64,000 bases of DNA from Whitmania pigra (taxonomy: Eukaryota > Annelida > Clitellata > Hirudinida > Haemopidae). The DNA lies in the NCBI GenBank assembly GCA_021613335.1, contig JAJTWR010000431.1, forward strand, positions 1,240,001 through 1,304,000, written 5' to 3'. The notes under the pieces were generated by a model that saw nothing but the letters and a program-made list of their open reading frames with translations, was not told where the DNA came from and did not search any database. Numbering within the stretch: the first letter of the stretch is position 1; every line of letters starts with the position of its first letter. This document shows, piece after piece, positions 25,197 through 33,511 of the stretch. The translations under genes were made by a program, and so were the position numbers.

Positions 25197-26848
25197 CGCC
25201 GTGCGACCTCCGAATCGGCGTCGGGCGCCGTAATCTTCATTTCAACTTTCTCGCGGTCGTGGACACTCGTTGCCCAACCGGATCGAGCGACAAAGCGCTC
25301 GGAGGGCTTCTGTAAGACGTCGAGGATTGGCTGGGGCCGCAGTCCCATGACCACAATCAGCACCAAGAACGGGATGGTGGCGACGATTTCTCGAACATTG
25401 AGGTCCGAAAGCTTCGCGTTGTCGTCGTGGGTTATTTTCCCGAAGAAGACCTGCTGCACCATCCGAAGCATGTAGGCCGCGCCGAGGATGACGCCGGAGG
25501 TCGCAACAATCGACACCCACAGCGGGAGCGCTGACCGGTAGGTGCCGACCAACACCAAGAATTCGCCGATGAAGCCGTTGGTCGCCGGAACAGCGATTGA
25601 GGAGAACGTCGCAACCAGGAAGAACGCGGTGAAAATCGGCATCACCTTCGCGATACCGCCGTATTCGGTGACGAGGCGCGCGTGGCGACGCTCGTAGAGG
25701 AAACCGAAGAGGAGGAAGAGCGCCCCGGTGGAGATACCGTGGTTCAGCATTTGGTAGGCACTGCCTTGCGCCCCTTCGACGGTCATCGCCGCGATGCCCA
25801 ACATGCAGTACCCGAGGTGCGACACCGACGAGAAGGCGATGAGCCGCTTCACGTCGCGCTGCGCGAGGCACATCAAGGCCCCGTAGATGATGCCGATGAG
25901 CGCGAGAATTCCGAGGAGCAGTTGGGCGTTTTTTGCCCCTACCGGGAAGAGCGGAATCGCGTAGCGCCAGAAACCGAAGGTGCCAAGTTTGAGGAGCACA
26001 CCGGCGAGGACGACCGAGCCCGCAGCGGGAGCTTGAACGTGCGCGTCAGGCAACCAGGTGTGCAGCGGGAACATCGGCACTTTGATCGCGAAAGCGATGG
26101 AGAAGGCCAGGAGGAACCAAGGCCCGTAGGTCTGCAGCGCGAGCCCGACCGGCGTGAAATCCGTGAGGCTTCCCCCGCCAGCCTTGAGCGCGTTTGCGAC
26201 TTGCTCGTGGCCCGAGAGGAGCCCGTTGTAGACGACCTGGTAGTCGAAGCTCCGCTCGCCGCCCAACGTGCCGATGTAGGAAACCCCGAGCAGCGCCACG
26301 AGGAGGAGCAGCGAGCCCGCCATGGTGTAGATGAAGAACTTCATCGTCGCCATGCGCCGCTCTTCGGAACCCCAGACACCGATGAGCAGGTACATGGGGA
26401 TGAGCGAGGCTTCGAAGAAGATGTAGAAGAGGAGCAGGTCCATCGAGCACAGCGCGCCGACCATAGCCGTCTGCTGGACGAGCAGCGCGATGTGGAACTC
26501 TTTGACTCTGTCGTCGATGTAGCTCCAGCTCCCGAGCACCACGAGTGGCCCGAGGAAGCCGGTCAGCGCGACCAAGCACGCCGCAAGCCCGTCGACGCCG
26601 ACATGGTAGGAGGCGCCGAGCGCGGTGAGGAATGGAGTGCGCTGCTCCAGCTGGAATTCGAGGGCGCTCTGCGGGTCGAAGCGGAAGAACACCATCGCGC
26701 AGAACAGTGCCTCCAACACCATGCCGATGAGGGCGAGGACGCGAATCTGCCCCTTCTCGCCTTTGGGCAAGAGCCCGATGATCACCGCCATGACCAGTGG
26801 GAAGAAGATTGCGATGCTGAGAAGTCGAGAGTCGAAGGCCCCCATCAC
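25193..26848 (-). CDS. nuoM: NADH-quinone oxidoreductase subunit M
   Basis: 551 aa membrane antiporter-like subunit of complex I. Recognisable segments are YHVGVDGLAACLVALTGF, FYIFFEASLIPMYLLIGVWG, VPMFPLHTWLPDAHVQAP, MCLAQRDVKRLIAFSSVSH and MLNHGISTGALFLLFGF. The first codon may be GTG at 26848 or the adjacent ATG at 26845; both overlap the nuoL stop. Confidence 0.95.
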   Translation of the reverse strand: MMGAFDSRLLSIAIFFPLVMAVIIGLLPKGEKGQIRVLALIGMVLEALFCAMVFFRFDPQSALEFQLEQRTPFLTALGASYHVGVDGLAACLVALTGFLGPLVVLGSWSYIDDRVKEFHIALLVQQTAMVGALCSMDLLLFYIFFEASLIPMYLLIGVWGSEERRMATMKFFIYTMAGSLLLLVALLGVSYIGTLGGERSFDYQVVYNGLLSGHEQVANALKAGGGSLTDFTPVGLALQTYGPWFLLAFSIAFAIKVPMFPLHTWLPDAHVQAPAAGSVVLAGVLLKLGTFGFWRYAIPLFPVGAKNAQLLLGILALIGIIYGALMCLAQRDVKRLIAFSSVSHLGYCMLGIAAMTVEGAQGSAYQMLNHGISTGALFLLFGFLYERRHARLVTEYGGIAKVMPIFTAFFLVATFSSIAVPATNGFIGEFLVLVGTYRSALPLWVSIVATSGVILGAAYMLRMVQQVFFGKITHDDNAKLSDLNVREIVATIPFLVLIVVMGLRPQPILDVLQKPSERFVARSGWATSVHDREKVEMKITAPDADSEVARR

Positions 26849-28974
26849 ATGACCACCTTGAAGATTGCCCAGAGAAGCCCACCGGCTATCGCCACCACCA
26901 TGAAAGCGGCATACGTTTGTGCATCACCGGTTTGGAAGAAGCGCAACAGACCGCCAGTCCGGGTGGTGACCCAGGCCGCCCCACGAACCCCGAGCCCGTC
27001 GATCAGCACCACGTCGACGACCCGGTAGAGTACCCGTGCGAGGGCGGAGATCGGTCGAAGGATGACGAAGTCGTAGAGCTCGTCGACGAAGAACTTCCGG
27101 AACGAGAACTGCTGCAGCGGCTTGAGCATGGCCGGGAGCTGCACCTTTCGCATCACGAGCAGGTAAGCGATGGCGCCGCCGAGGAGCGCTATCCCCCAAG
27201 CAGTGAAATACGTGCCCCAAGGGATGTGCGTTTCCTCGGAGAACTTCACGGTACTGTTACTCTGAGCGAGTTGCTTGGTGTGCGCGAAGATGGGCGTTAG
27301 GTACTGCTCCATCAGAGTGAAGAGCTGCCCGTTGTTCTTGAAGATCGGGAGCCCGTGCACGAGGGCGACCACCGACAGCAGCGCTAATATGACGAGCGGC
27401 ACCGTCATCGCCGGGCTCGACTCGTGCGCGTGGGCGCTCTTTGCTTCGGGAGAACGCTTCCCCTCGAAGGTGTAGAAGTAGAGGCGCATCATGTAGAAAG
27501 CCGTACAGAGCGCCGCGATGGTGCCCAGCGTCGCCGCGACGGTGAGCATCTGCGGGTGGCCGGTGAGAAGGTTGTGGCGAGCGCCGTGAAGGATGGCGTC
27601 TTTCGAGAAGAACCCCGACAGCGGGACGATGCCGGTGATGGCGAGAGTCGCAACGAGGAAGGTGGCCCACGTCTGCGGCATCTCTTTGCGGAGTCCACCG
27701 AGCTTGGTGATGTCCTCCTCGTTGTCGTTGCCGTGCATGACGCTCCCGGCTCCGAGGAAGAGGCAGGCCTTGAAGAAGGCGTGGGTTACGAGGTGCAGGA
27801 ACGCCGCCCAGAAAATACCCGCGCCGATGCCGAGGAACATGAAGCCGAGCTGCGACACCGTCGAGTAGGCGAGGACCTTCTTTATTCCAGTTTGGGTGAG
27901 GGCTATCAGCGCCGCGAATAAGGCCGTAGCGCCGCCGACAAGTGCGATGACTCCCATCGCCGTGGGTGACAGCACCAAGAGCGCGCTCATGCGGCAGAAC
28001 AAGTAGACACCGCTCGTCACCATGGTCGCGGCGTGGATGAGCGCCGATACCGGTGTCGGACCGGCCATGGCGTCGGGCAGCCAAACGTAGAGCGGGAGCT
28101 GGGCGGATTTTCCGGCGGCGGCGAGGAGGAACAGCAGCAGGATCGCGGTGACGACGCCGCTGTAGGGCAAACCCGCAAGTGGGCCGGTAGCAATAGCCGT
28201 ATCACCCAAGGCAGCGAGCTTGTCAGCGGCCCCTTCAATCGACACGAAGTTGAGCGCACCACGACTCGTCACCGATTGGGAGTAGCGGTCCGGTCCGGTC
28301 TCGACCACAGCCTGAGAGACGAGCACGAGGAGGATGGCCGCGATGAGGAAGGCAAAGTCGCCGATGCGGTTGGTGATGAAGGCTTTGCGCCCGGCGAAGG
28401 CCTTTTCGTCGTCCTCGTACCAGAAGCCGATGAGCAGGTAGCTGCAGAGGCCGACGCCTTCCCAGCCGATGAAGAGCAAGGGCAGCGAGTCCGCGAGCAC
28501 CAGGGTGAGCATCGCGGCGATGAAGAGGTTCAGATACGCGAAGAATCGCCAATAGCCGTCGTCGTGCGACATGTACGAGGTCGAATAGACGTGGATGAGG
28601 AAGCCGACGCCGGTGATGACGAGGAGCATCGTCCCGGAGAGGTGATCCACCGTGAGGCCAAAATCGACGCGCAGAAAGCCCGACGAAAACCAGGTGCCGA
28701 AAGTCTTGCCGAGTGTGTATTGCAAGTCCGCATACGGTGTTGCGAGGACGGTGTTGCGATCGCCGATGACCCAATAGGTGAGCAGCGAGAGCAGGAAGCT
28801 GCCGCCGACTGTCCCGAGTGCGATTTGGTGCACATTCCCGCGGCCCAGGATTTTCCCGAAGGCTCCGCAGATGAAAGCGCCGAAGAGCGGCAGCGCGATG
28901 ATGAGCCACAGCGACCCGCTCACCGAACTCGGCGGGACCGGCGAAGTCTGAAAGAATGTCAGCAACGATTCCAA
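26845..28974 (-). CDS. nuoL: NADH-quinone oxidoreductase subunit L
   Basis: 709 aa, longer than the E. coli protein (613) mainly in the C-terminal part that includes the lateral helix. It starts at TTG (28972-28974), supported by GGGAGGGG just upstream. Conserved segments: LSGTMLLVITGVGFLIHVYS, LPLLFIGWEGVGLCSYLLIG, SAQLPLYVWLPDAMAGPTP, VSALIHAATMVTSGVYL and KVLAYSTVSQLGFMFLG. It begins 12 nt after nuoK and overlaps nuoM. Confidence 0.95.
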   Translation of the reverse strand: MESLLTFFQTSPVPPSSVSGSLWLIIALPLFGAFICGAFGKILGRGNVHQIALGTVGGSFLLSLLTYWVIGDRNTVLATPYADLQYTLGKTFGTWFSSGFLRVDFGLTVDHLSGTMLLVITGVGFLIHVYSTSYMSHDDGYWRFFAYLNLFIAAMLTLVLADSLPLLFIGWEGVGLCSYLLIGFWYEDDEKAFAGRKAFITNRIGDFAFLIAAILLVLVSQAVVETGPDRYSQSVTSRGALNFVSIEGAADKLAALGDTAIATGPLAGLPYSGVVTAILLLFLLAAAGKSAQLPLYVWLPDAMAGPTPVSALIHAATMVTSGVYLFCRMSALLVLSPTAMGVIALVGGATALFAALIALTQTGIKKVLAYSTVSQLGFMFLGIGAGIFWAAFLHLVTHAFFKACLFLGAGSVMHGNDNEEDITKLGGLRKEMPQTWATFLVATLAITGIVPLSGFFSKDAILHGARHNLLTGHPQMLTVAATLGTIAALCTAFYMMRLYFYTFEGKRSPEAKSAHAHESSPAMTVPLVILALLSVVALVHGLPIFKNNGQLFTLMEQYLTPIFAHTKQLAQSNSTVKFSEETHIPWGTYFTAWGIALLGGAIAYLLVMRKVQLPAMLKPLQQFSFRKFFVDELYDFVILRPISALARVLYRVVDVVLIDGLGVRGAAWVTTRTGGLLRFFQTGDAQTYAAFMVVAIAGGLLWAIFKVVM

Positions 28975-28986
28975 GACCCCTCCCAG

Positions 28987-29304
28987 TTAGTGTCTCATGG
29001 TGTGGACTTCGTCCACGTTGATGGTGCCGCGCGAGCGGAACATGCCGATGATCACCGCGAGCCCTACCGCCGCTTCCGCGGCCGCGACCGAGATGACGAA
29101 GAACGCCGAGATGTGACCTATCTGATCGCCGCGCTCGCGTGCAAAGGTGAGGAAGGTGAGGTTCGCGCTGTTGAGCATGAGCTCGATGCCCATGAACACC
29201 GTGAGCGCGTTGCGCCGCACGAGGAGCGCCCCCATTCCCAAGAAGAAGAGGGCCGCAGCAAGGATGAGGCACCAGGACGTGGGGATAGTAGTTGCCATCG
29301 TCAC
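28987..29304 (-). CDS. nuoK: NADH-quinone oxidoreductase subunit K
   Basis: 105 aa, three helices. The conserved helix-2 Glu is in FMGIELMLNSANLTF and the helix-3 segment reads ISAFFVISVAAAEAAVGLA. The start is GTG at 29304 overlapping the nuoJ stop (GTGA); an ATG two codons inside (29298) is an alternative. These helices link the quinone site to the antiporter subunits. Confidence 0.95.
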   Translation of the reverse strand: MTMATTIPTSWCLILAAALFFLGMGALLVRRNALTVFMGIELMLNSANLTFLTFARERGDQIGHISAFFVISVAAAEAAVGLAVIIGMFRSRGTINVDEVHTMRH

Positions 29305-29831
29305 ACCTTCGCCTTCGCGACCATGACCGCGCCGAGGATCGCCACCAACAGGAGTACCGAGACTGCCTCAAAGGGGAAGAGCCACTGCGTGTAGAGAATC
29401 TTGCCCAACTCCGCGATGGTCCCGAAGCGCTGCACTTGGTCAGCGTTGCTGGTCCAGGTAGCGGTGGAAACTGGAAGCTGGAGAAAGATGTCGACCAGCA
29501 CGAGGAAGAGCAGCGTCGCCGCCACGAGCGCAATGATGCGTGCGGGAGCGAGCTTGATGATCTCTACATGGTCCTCAGTCGGCGCGAGCAACATGATCAC
29601 GAACAAAAAGAGCACCATGATCGCGCCGGCGTAGACCAGGATCTGCAGCACCGCGATGGTGTGCGCCCAGAGCAAGACGTAGATGCCCGCGAGGAAGAAG
29701 AAGGTCGCCACGAGCGACATAGCGGAACGAATGGGGTTGCGCGACACCACGACTAGGACCGCAGACACGATCGCCGCGGCGCCGAAGAAGAGGAATAAGG
29801 CCAGTTCTGCACTCATGTGGACGCCGCTCAT
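29301..29831 (-). CDS. nuoJ: NADH-quinone oxidoreductase subunit J
   Basis: 176 aa, about five helices. The conserved segment SRNPIRSAMSLVATFFFLAG and the helix-3 region VLQILVYAGAIMVLFLFVIML, which carries the pi-bulge Tyr in other species, identify it. The ATG at 29831 overlaps the nuoF stop; a second ATG at 29816 is also plausible. Confidence 0.95.
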   Translation of the reverse strand: MSGVHMSAELALFLFFGAAAIVSAVLVVVSRNPIRSAMSLVATFFFLAGIYVLLWAHTIAVLQILVYAGAIMVLFLFVIMLLAPTEDHVEIIKLAPARIIALVAATLLFLVLVDIFLQLPVSTATWTSNADQVQRFGTIAELGKILYTQWLFPFEAVSVLLLVAILGAVMVAKAKV

Positions 29832-31165
29832 GTGAACGCCCCAAAGTATCCCCAGGGCTTATCGCCGTAAGGGCATCGTTGCTGACGGATGTGCTCTTCG
29901 AACTCCGAGCGAAACTTGGTGACGAAGGACTGCACCGGGAGCGCGCCCGCATCGCCTAAGGCGCAGATGGTCTTCCCGAGGCCGAACGGCGGGAAAGGCG
30001 CAATGCCGCGGGCGACCTCCATGAGCGTATCGAGGTGCTTCTGCTCGCCGTGGCCCTCTTCGATGAAGCGAATGAGGCGTGCCATCCACGGTTGGCCCTC
30101 GCGGCAAGGCGTACATTGACCGCAGGACTCTTCCGCATAGAACCGGATGACTCGCCAGAGGCAGCGGACGAGGCAGGTGGAGTCGTCCATGACGATGACC
30201 CCGCCGGAGCCAGCCATGGAGTTGACGGGCTTGAAAGCGTCGAATTCGAGCTTGGTGTCGATTTCGTCGGCGGTGAGCACCGGCGCCGAACTTCCGCCGG
30301 GGATGACCGCCTTCACGGTGCGCCCGGGGGGCATTCCTTGTCCGTAGGCGTCGTCGAAGATGAGTTCGCGAATGGAAGTGTCCATGGACACTTCGTAGGT
30401 CCCGGGGCGGCTCACCGAACCGGAGAGCGTCACGAGCCGGGTTCCACCAGACTTCCCAGCGCCCAAGGCCGCGAAAGCCTCGGGGCCATTCTCAAAGATG
30501 CGCGGGAGGGCGGCGATAGTCTCCACGTTGTTGACGACCGTGGGACAGCCGAAAAGGCCGACCGTCGCCGGGAATGGTGGCTTCAACCGCGGCCAGCCTT
30601 TTTTTCCTTCGAGCGATTCGAGGAGCGCAGTCTCTTCACCGCAAATGTACGCGCCAGCGCCGCGCACTTGGAACACGTCGAGCTTGAAGTCTTTGCCGAG
30701 CACTTTCGGCCCGAGTATGCCCGCCGCGTAGGCTTCGGCGATTGCTTTCTCCAGCACCGAAGACGGGTACTTGAACTCGCCGCGCGCGTACACGTAGCAA
30801 ACGTGGGCGCCGAGCGCGTAGCAGGCGATGGCGATGCCCTCGATCAGCAGGTGCGGGTCTCGCTCCAAAATAAAGCGGTCCTTCGCGGTGCCCGGCTCCG
30901 ACTCGTCGGCGTTGATCGCGAGGTAGCGCGGCAAGGTGTTCTTCTCGCGCGAAGGCACGAAGCTCCACTTGAGGCCAGTGGGAAATCCGGCGCCGCCGCG
31001 TCCGCGCAGGTTCGAGCGCTTCACGTCGTCGATGATCTGCGCCGGCGCTAGGGCAAGAACCTTCTCCAACTGCTTGTAGCCGCCGTTCGCCCGGTAGACT
31101 TCAAGGGTGTTCTGGCCGCGGCGCTCCCAGTCCCGCATCATCACTTTGTTGGCAAGGATACTCAT
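29828..31165 (-). CDS. nuoF: NADH-quinone oxidoreductase subunit F
   Basis: 445 aa peripheral subunit that oxidises NADH. It binds NADH and FMN (GRGGAGFPTGLKWSF, YICGEETALLESLEG) and the N3 4Fe-4S cluster (ESCGQCTPCREG plus a later Cys in KTICALGDAG). The subunit is complete. Its ATG overlaps the nuoE stop and its own stop overlaps nuoJ. In many genomes nuoG, nuoH and nuoI follow nuoF; here nuoJ follows directly. Confidence 0.96.
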   Translation of the reverse strand: MSILANKVMMRDWERRGQNTLEVYRANGGYKQLEKVLALAPAQIIDDVKRSNLRGRGGAGFPTGLKWSFVPSREKNTLPRYLAINADESEPGTAKDRFILERDPHLLIEGIAIACYALGAHVCYVYARGEFKYPSSVLEKAIAEAYAAGILGPKVLGKDFKLDVFQVRGAGAYICGEETALLESLEGKKGWPRLKPPFPATVGLFGCPTVVNNVETIAALPRIFENGPEAFAALGAGKSGGTRLVTLSGSVSRPGTYEVSMDTSIRELIFDDAYGQGMPPGRTVKAVIPGGSSAPVLTADEIDTKLEFDAFKPVNSMAGSGGVIVMDDSTCLVRCLWRVIRFYAEESCGQCTPCREGQPWMARLIRFIEEGHGEQKHLDTLMEVARGIAPFPPFGLGKTICALGDAGALPVQSFVTKFRSEFEEHIRQQRCPYGDKPWGYFGAFT

Positions 31166-31653
31166 CGCTTGAGCCTTTCGATGAGCGCATCGACTTTTGC
31201 GCGAGTGAGGTTTTCGTGGTGCTCCTCATTGACTTGCAGACACGGAGCCGTTGCGCAGCTCGCGAGACACTCGGTCTCGCGGAGATAGAACTTCGGGCCG
31301 TTCACACCCCGCTTGGTCCCGAGTTTTTCTTCGAGGTAGTCCATGAGCTCTTGCGCTCCGCGCAGGGAGCACGACAAGTTCGTACAGACGTCGATGACAT
31401 GGTCGCCCGGCTTCTCCGTGAAGTACATCACGTAGAACGTGGCCACCTCATAGGCGTGGCTCAGACTCGTCCCGAGCTTGTCGGCGATTTGCTTCATCCC
31501 CGCCGGAGGCAACCAGCCTTTCATGGTCTGCAAAAGGCGCAGCGCGGGCAACATGGCCGCGCGCTTGTGCTCCGGTGGATAGCGCGTGAGGAGCTTCGCG
31601 ATTCCCTCGTCGAAAGCTCGCTGTTCCTCTGAAGTAAAGAGGGCATCCTGCAT
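31162..31653 (-). CDS. nuoE: NADH-quinone oxidoreductase subunit E
   Basis: 163 aa peripheral subunit with a 2Fe-2S cluster. The four Cys ligands are visible as CTNLSC and, about 40 residues later, CLASC. The N-terminal helical part (AMLPALRLLQTMKGWLPPAG, SLSHAYEVATFYVMYF) is typical. It is the first nuo gene of the leftward operon; 56 nt separate it from the upstream glycosyltransferase gene on the same strand. Confidence 0.95.
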   Translation of the reverse strand: MQDALFTSEEQRAFDEGIAKLLTRYPPEHKRAAMLPALRLLQTMKGWLPPAGMKQIADKLGTSLSHAYEVATFYVMYFTEKPGDHVIDVCTNLSCSLRGAQELMDYLEEKLGTKRGVNGPKFYLRETECLASCATAPCLQVNEEHHENLTRAKVDALIERLKR

Positions 31654-31709
31654 GGCAGTCTCGTAGATGTACGAGCTTACGGCGTCAACGAAAAGCTGCG
31701 GTTCAGGGG

Positions 31710-32699
31710 TTAGTGGGTGGCCCCCAGCGTGCGTTCGACGGCTTCCCCACCCGACTCCCCAGGCCGAATTTCAACCATCTGGTGGGGTGGGCCATGCCCC
31801 CAGCGGGCCGGATCCATCCCCACAAAGAGCCCGATGGTCCGACAGCCGACCGCCACCGACAGATGCATGGGACCAGAATTGCTCGTCACCGTGAGCTCGG
31901 CCCGAGAAAACAAGCCCGCGAGCTCGTCGAGGGTGGTCGGCGGCGCCCGGCGCACCCCGGGGACGAGCCGGAGCAGTTCGTCGGCAAGTCCCTCCTCCCC
32001 CGGACCGTAGGTCACGAGCGGGACTACCCCCTGGGCGAGGGCGATGCGGGCGGCGGCGGCGAAGGCCGCCAAGGGTGCCCGCCGCACCGGGAGGCGACCG
32101 CCGAGGTTCAACACCCAATACCGCTTCGTCGGCGTCCAAGGGGGCGGTGTCACCGCCCGAAAGGAGAGCGGCGGTGGTGCCTGATCGCCGAGGAGCGGGC
32201 TTGCCAAGTTGAGCCGCTGTCGCGCCTCCGAGGCAGTGTCGCTGCGGGCGAGTACCGGGATATCCACGAGCCAGCGGCAGGGCCAGGCCGCAGGGCCGAT
32301 CAGCGTCGTCCGCGCGGCGATGAGCCGCGACCATACCGACGCGGAGACCGAGGGAGCTACCCAGTCAGTTGCGTTGATCACCGCTACATACGCCCGTTGC
32401 CGCAGCGCTCGCACCTCGCGAAAGGTCCGCCGAAAGGGGATAACGTTCACAAGCCCCTCGCTCACCCGGGCAACTTTTGGGTGGCAGAGCAGGTCAACCC
32501 CGAACCCCCGGGCTTGCAGCGCAGAGATCAAGGGGGTGGAAAGAAGGGCCTCTCCTACCCGGTTGTCTATGCGCACAACGAGTAATCTGCCGCTTTGGAT
32601 ATTCGTCGCCAGCGCCTGCTGGCGACGCCTTGGACGCCATAGGAGCATCGCCGCTACAGTTACCAGAGCAAATTTGAACCAACGTTCTAGGCGCTTCAC
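31710..32699 (-). CDS. glycosyltransferase family 9 (heptosyltransferase-like) protein
   Basis: 329 aa, GTG start. An N-terminal hydrophobic patch (about 9-21) is followed by the GT9 N-domain signature RIDNRVGEALLSTPLISALQA and the C-domain nucleotide-sugar segment TVTSNSGPMHLSVAVGCRTIGLF. Such enzymes add ADP-heptose or related sugars to LPS core. The usual second-domain K-x-W and D-GPMH patterns are only partly conserved, so the exact sugar is unknown. It precedes nuoE on the same strand and diverges from mtgA. Confidence 0.8.
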   Translation of the reverse strand: MKRLERWFKFALVTVAAMLLWRPRRRQQALATNIQSGRLLVVRIDNRVGEALLSTPLISALQARGFGVDLLCHPKVARVSEGLVNVIPFRRTFREVRALRQRAYVAVINATDWVAPSVSASVWSRLIAARTTLIGPAAWPCRWLVDIPVLARSDTASEARQRLNLASPLLGDQAPPPLSFRAVTPPPWTPTKRYWVLNLGGRLPVRRAPLAAFAAAARIALAQGVVPLVTYGPGEEGLADELLRLVPGVRRAPPTTLDELAGLFSRAELTVTSNSGPMHLSVAVGCRTIGLFVGMDPARWGHGPPHQMVEIRPGESGGEAVERTLGATH

Positions 32700-32782
32700 G
32701 CGATGGAGTTCCTCTGCAAACCCAACGCTTTTGATGGATTCTAGCCACTATATTCACCATATTCCCTGTCGATGATTGTCTG

Positions 32783-33511
32783 ATGATCTCTTACGGCCGC
32801 CTGTCTCGACGAAAACTGCAGTCGCCTAGGGCACTTCCCCTACGAGTACTCTTTGCATGCGCGCGCCTGCTTCTTTACGTTCTTAGCATCACCGTGCTGC
32901 TGGTGCTCTTGCTGCGATTCTTCAATCCGGGGACCACAGCGTTTATTTTCGCCTCTCGCTTTGAGACGAAAGCGCCTCCTACCCAGCAGTACTGGAGACC
33001 ACTGGAGGCGATGGGTCTCAACATTCGCATCGCCGTGCTCGCCGCCGAAGACCAGCGGTTTTGGACCCACTGGGGCTTCGATGTCATCGAGATAGAGGAC
33101 GCCCTCGACGATATGCTCGACGGCCGGGGACGGCGCGGCGCAAGCTCTATCACCCAGCAGACCGCCAAGAACCTCTTCCTCTGGCGTGGACAGAGCTTCG
33201 TCCGCAAGGGCATCGAAGCCTACTTCACTGTGCTCCTGGAAATCCTCCTCCCCAAGCGCCGAATCTTGGAGCTGTATTTAAACATCGCCGAGTTCGGCCC
33301 TGGGATCTACGGAGCCGAAGCGGCGAGTCGAGTGTATTTTGGAAAGCACTCTTCCCAGCTGTCGCTGCGAGAAGCGGCGCTCCTCGCGGCGGTGCTACCC
33401 AATCCGAAGAAGCGCACCCCAAACAACCTCTCCCCGAAAGTGCTGCAACGGGTCGCATGGATTGAAGATCAAGCCGTCCGTTCCGGCAACGCGTTGGCGC
33501 GAGAGCACTAG
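32783..33511 (+). CDS. mtgA: monofunctional peptidoglycan glycosyltransferase
   Basis: 242 aa with one N-terminal membrane helix (about 30-48) and a GT51 domain. The catalytic Glu is in AVLAAEDQRFWTHWGFD, followed by RGASSITQQTAKNLFLW, the RKGIEAYFTVLLE segment and ILELYLNIAEFGPGIYGAEA. It polymerises lipid II into glycan strands and has no transpeptidase domain. The stop codon region overlaps the convergent sppA gene by 4 nt. Confidence 0.94.
   Translation: MISYGRLSRRKLQSPRALPLRVLFACARLLLYVLSITVLLVLLLRFFNPGTTAFIFASRFETKAPPTQQYWRPLEAMGLNIRIAVLAAEDQRFWTHWGFDVIEIEDALDDMLDGRGRRGASSITQQTAKNLFLWRGQSFVRKGIEAYFTVLLEILLPKRRILELYLNIAEFGPGIYGAEAASRVYFGKHSSQLSLREAALLAAVLPNPKKRTPNNLSPKVLQRVAWIEDQAVRSGNALAREH

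Noticed and set aside
23574..25475. 633-codon plus-strand frame opposite nuoN
   Set aside because: Antisense to a clear nuoN; composition (His/Arg/Glu-rich, no domain) is typical of a G+C-rich shadow frame.
25682..29394. Long plus-strand frames opposite nuoM, nuoL and nuoK
   Set aside because: All are antisense to well-conserved complex I subunits and show charged, non-protein-like composition.
23640..31653. Mrp antiporter or hydrogenase-type complex instead of complex I
   Set aside because: The presence of nuoE and nuoF with NADH/FMN motifs and of J and K in order fits NADH dehydrogenase.
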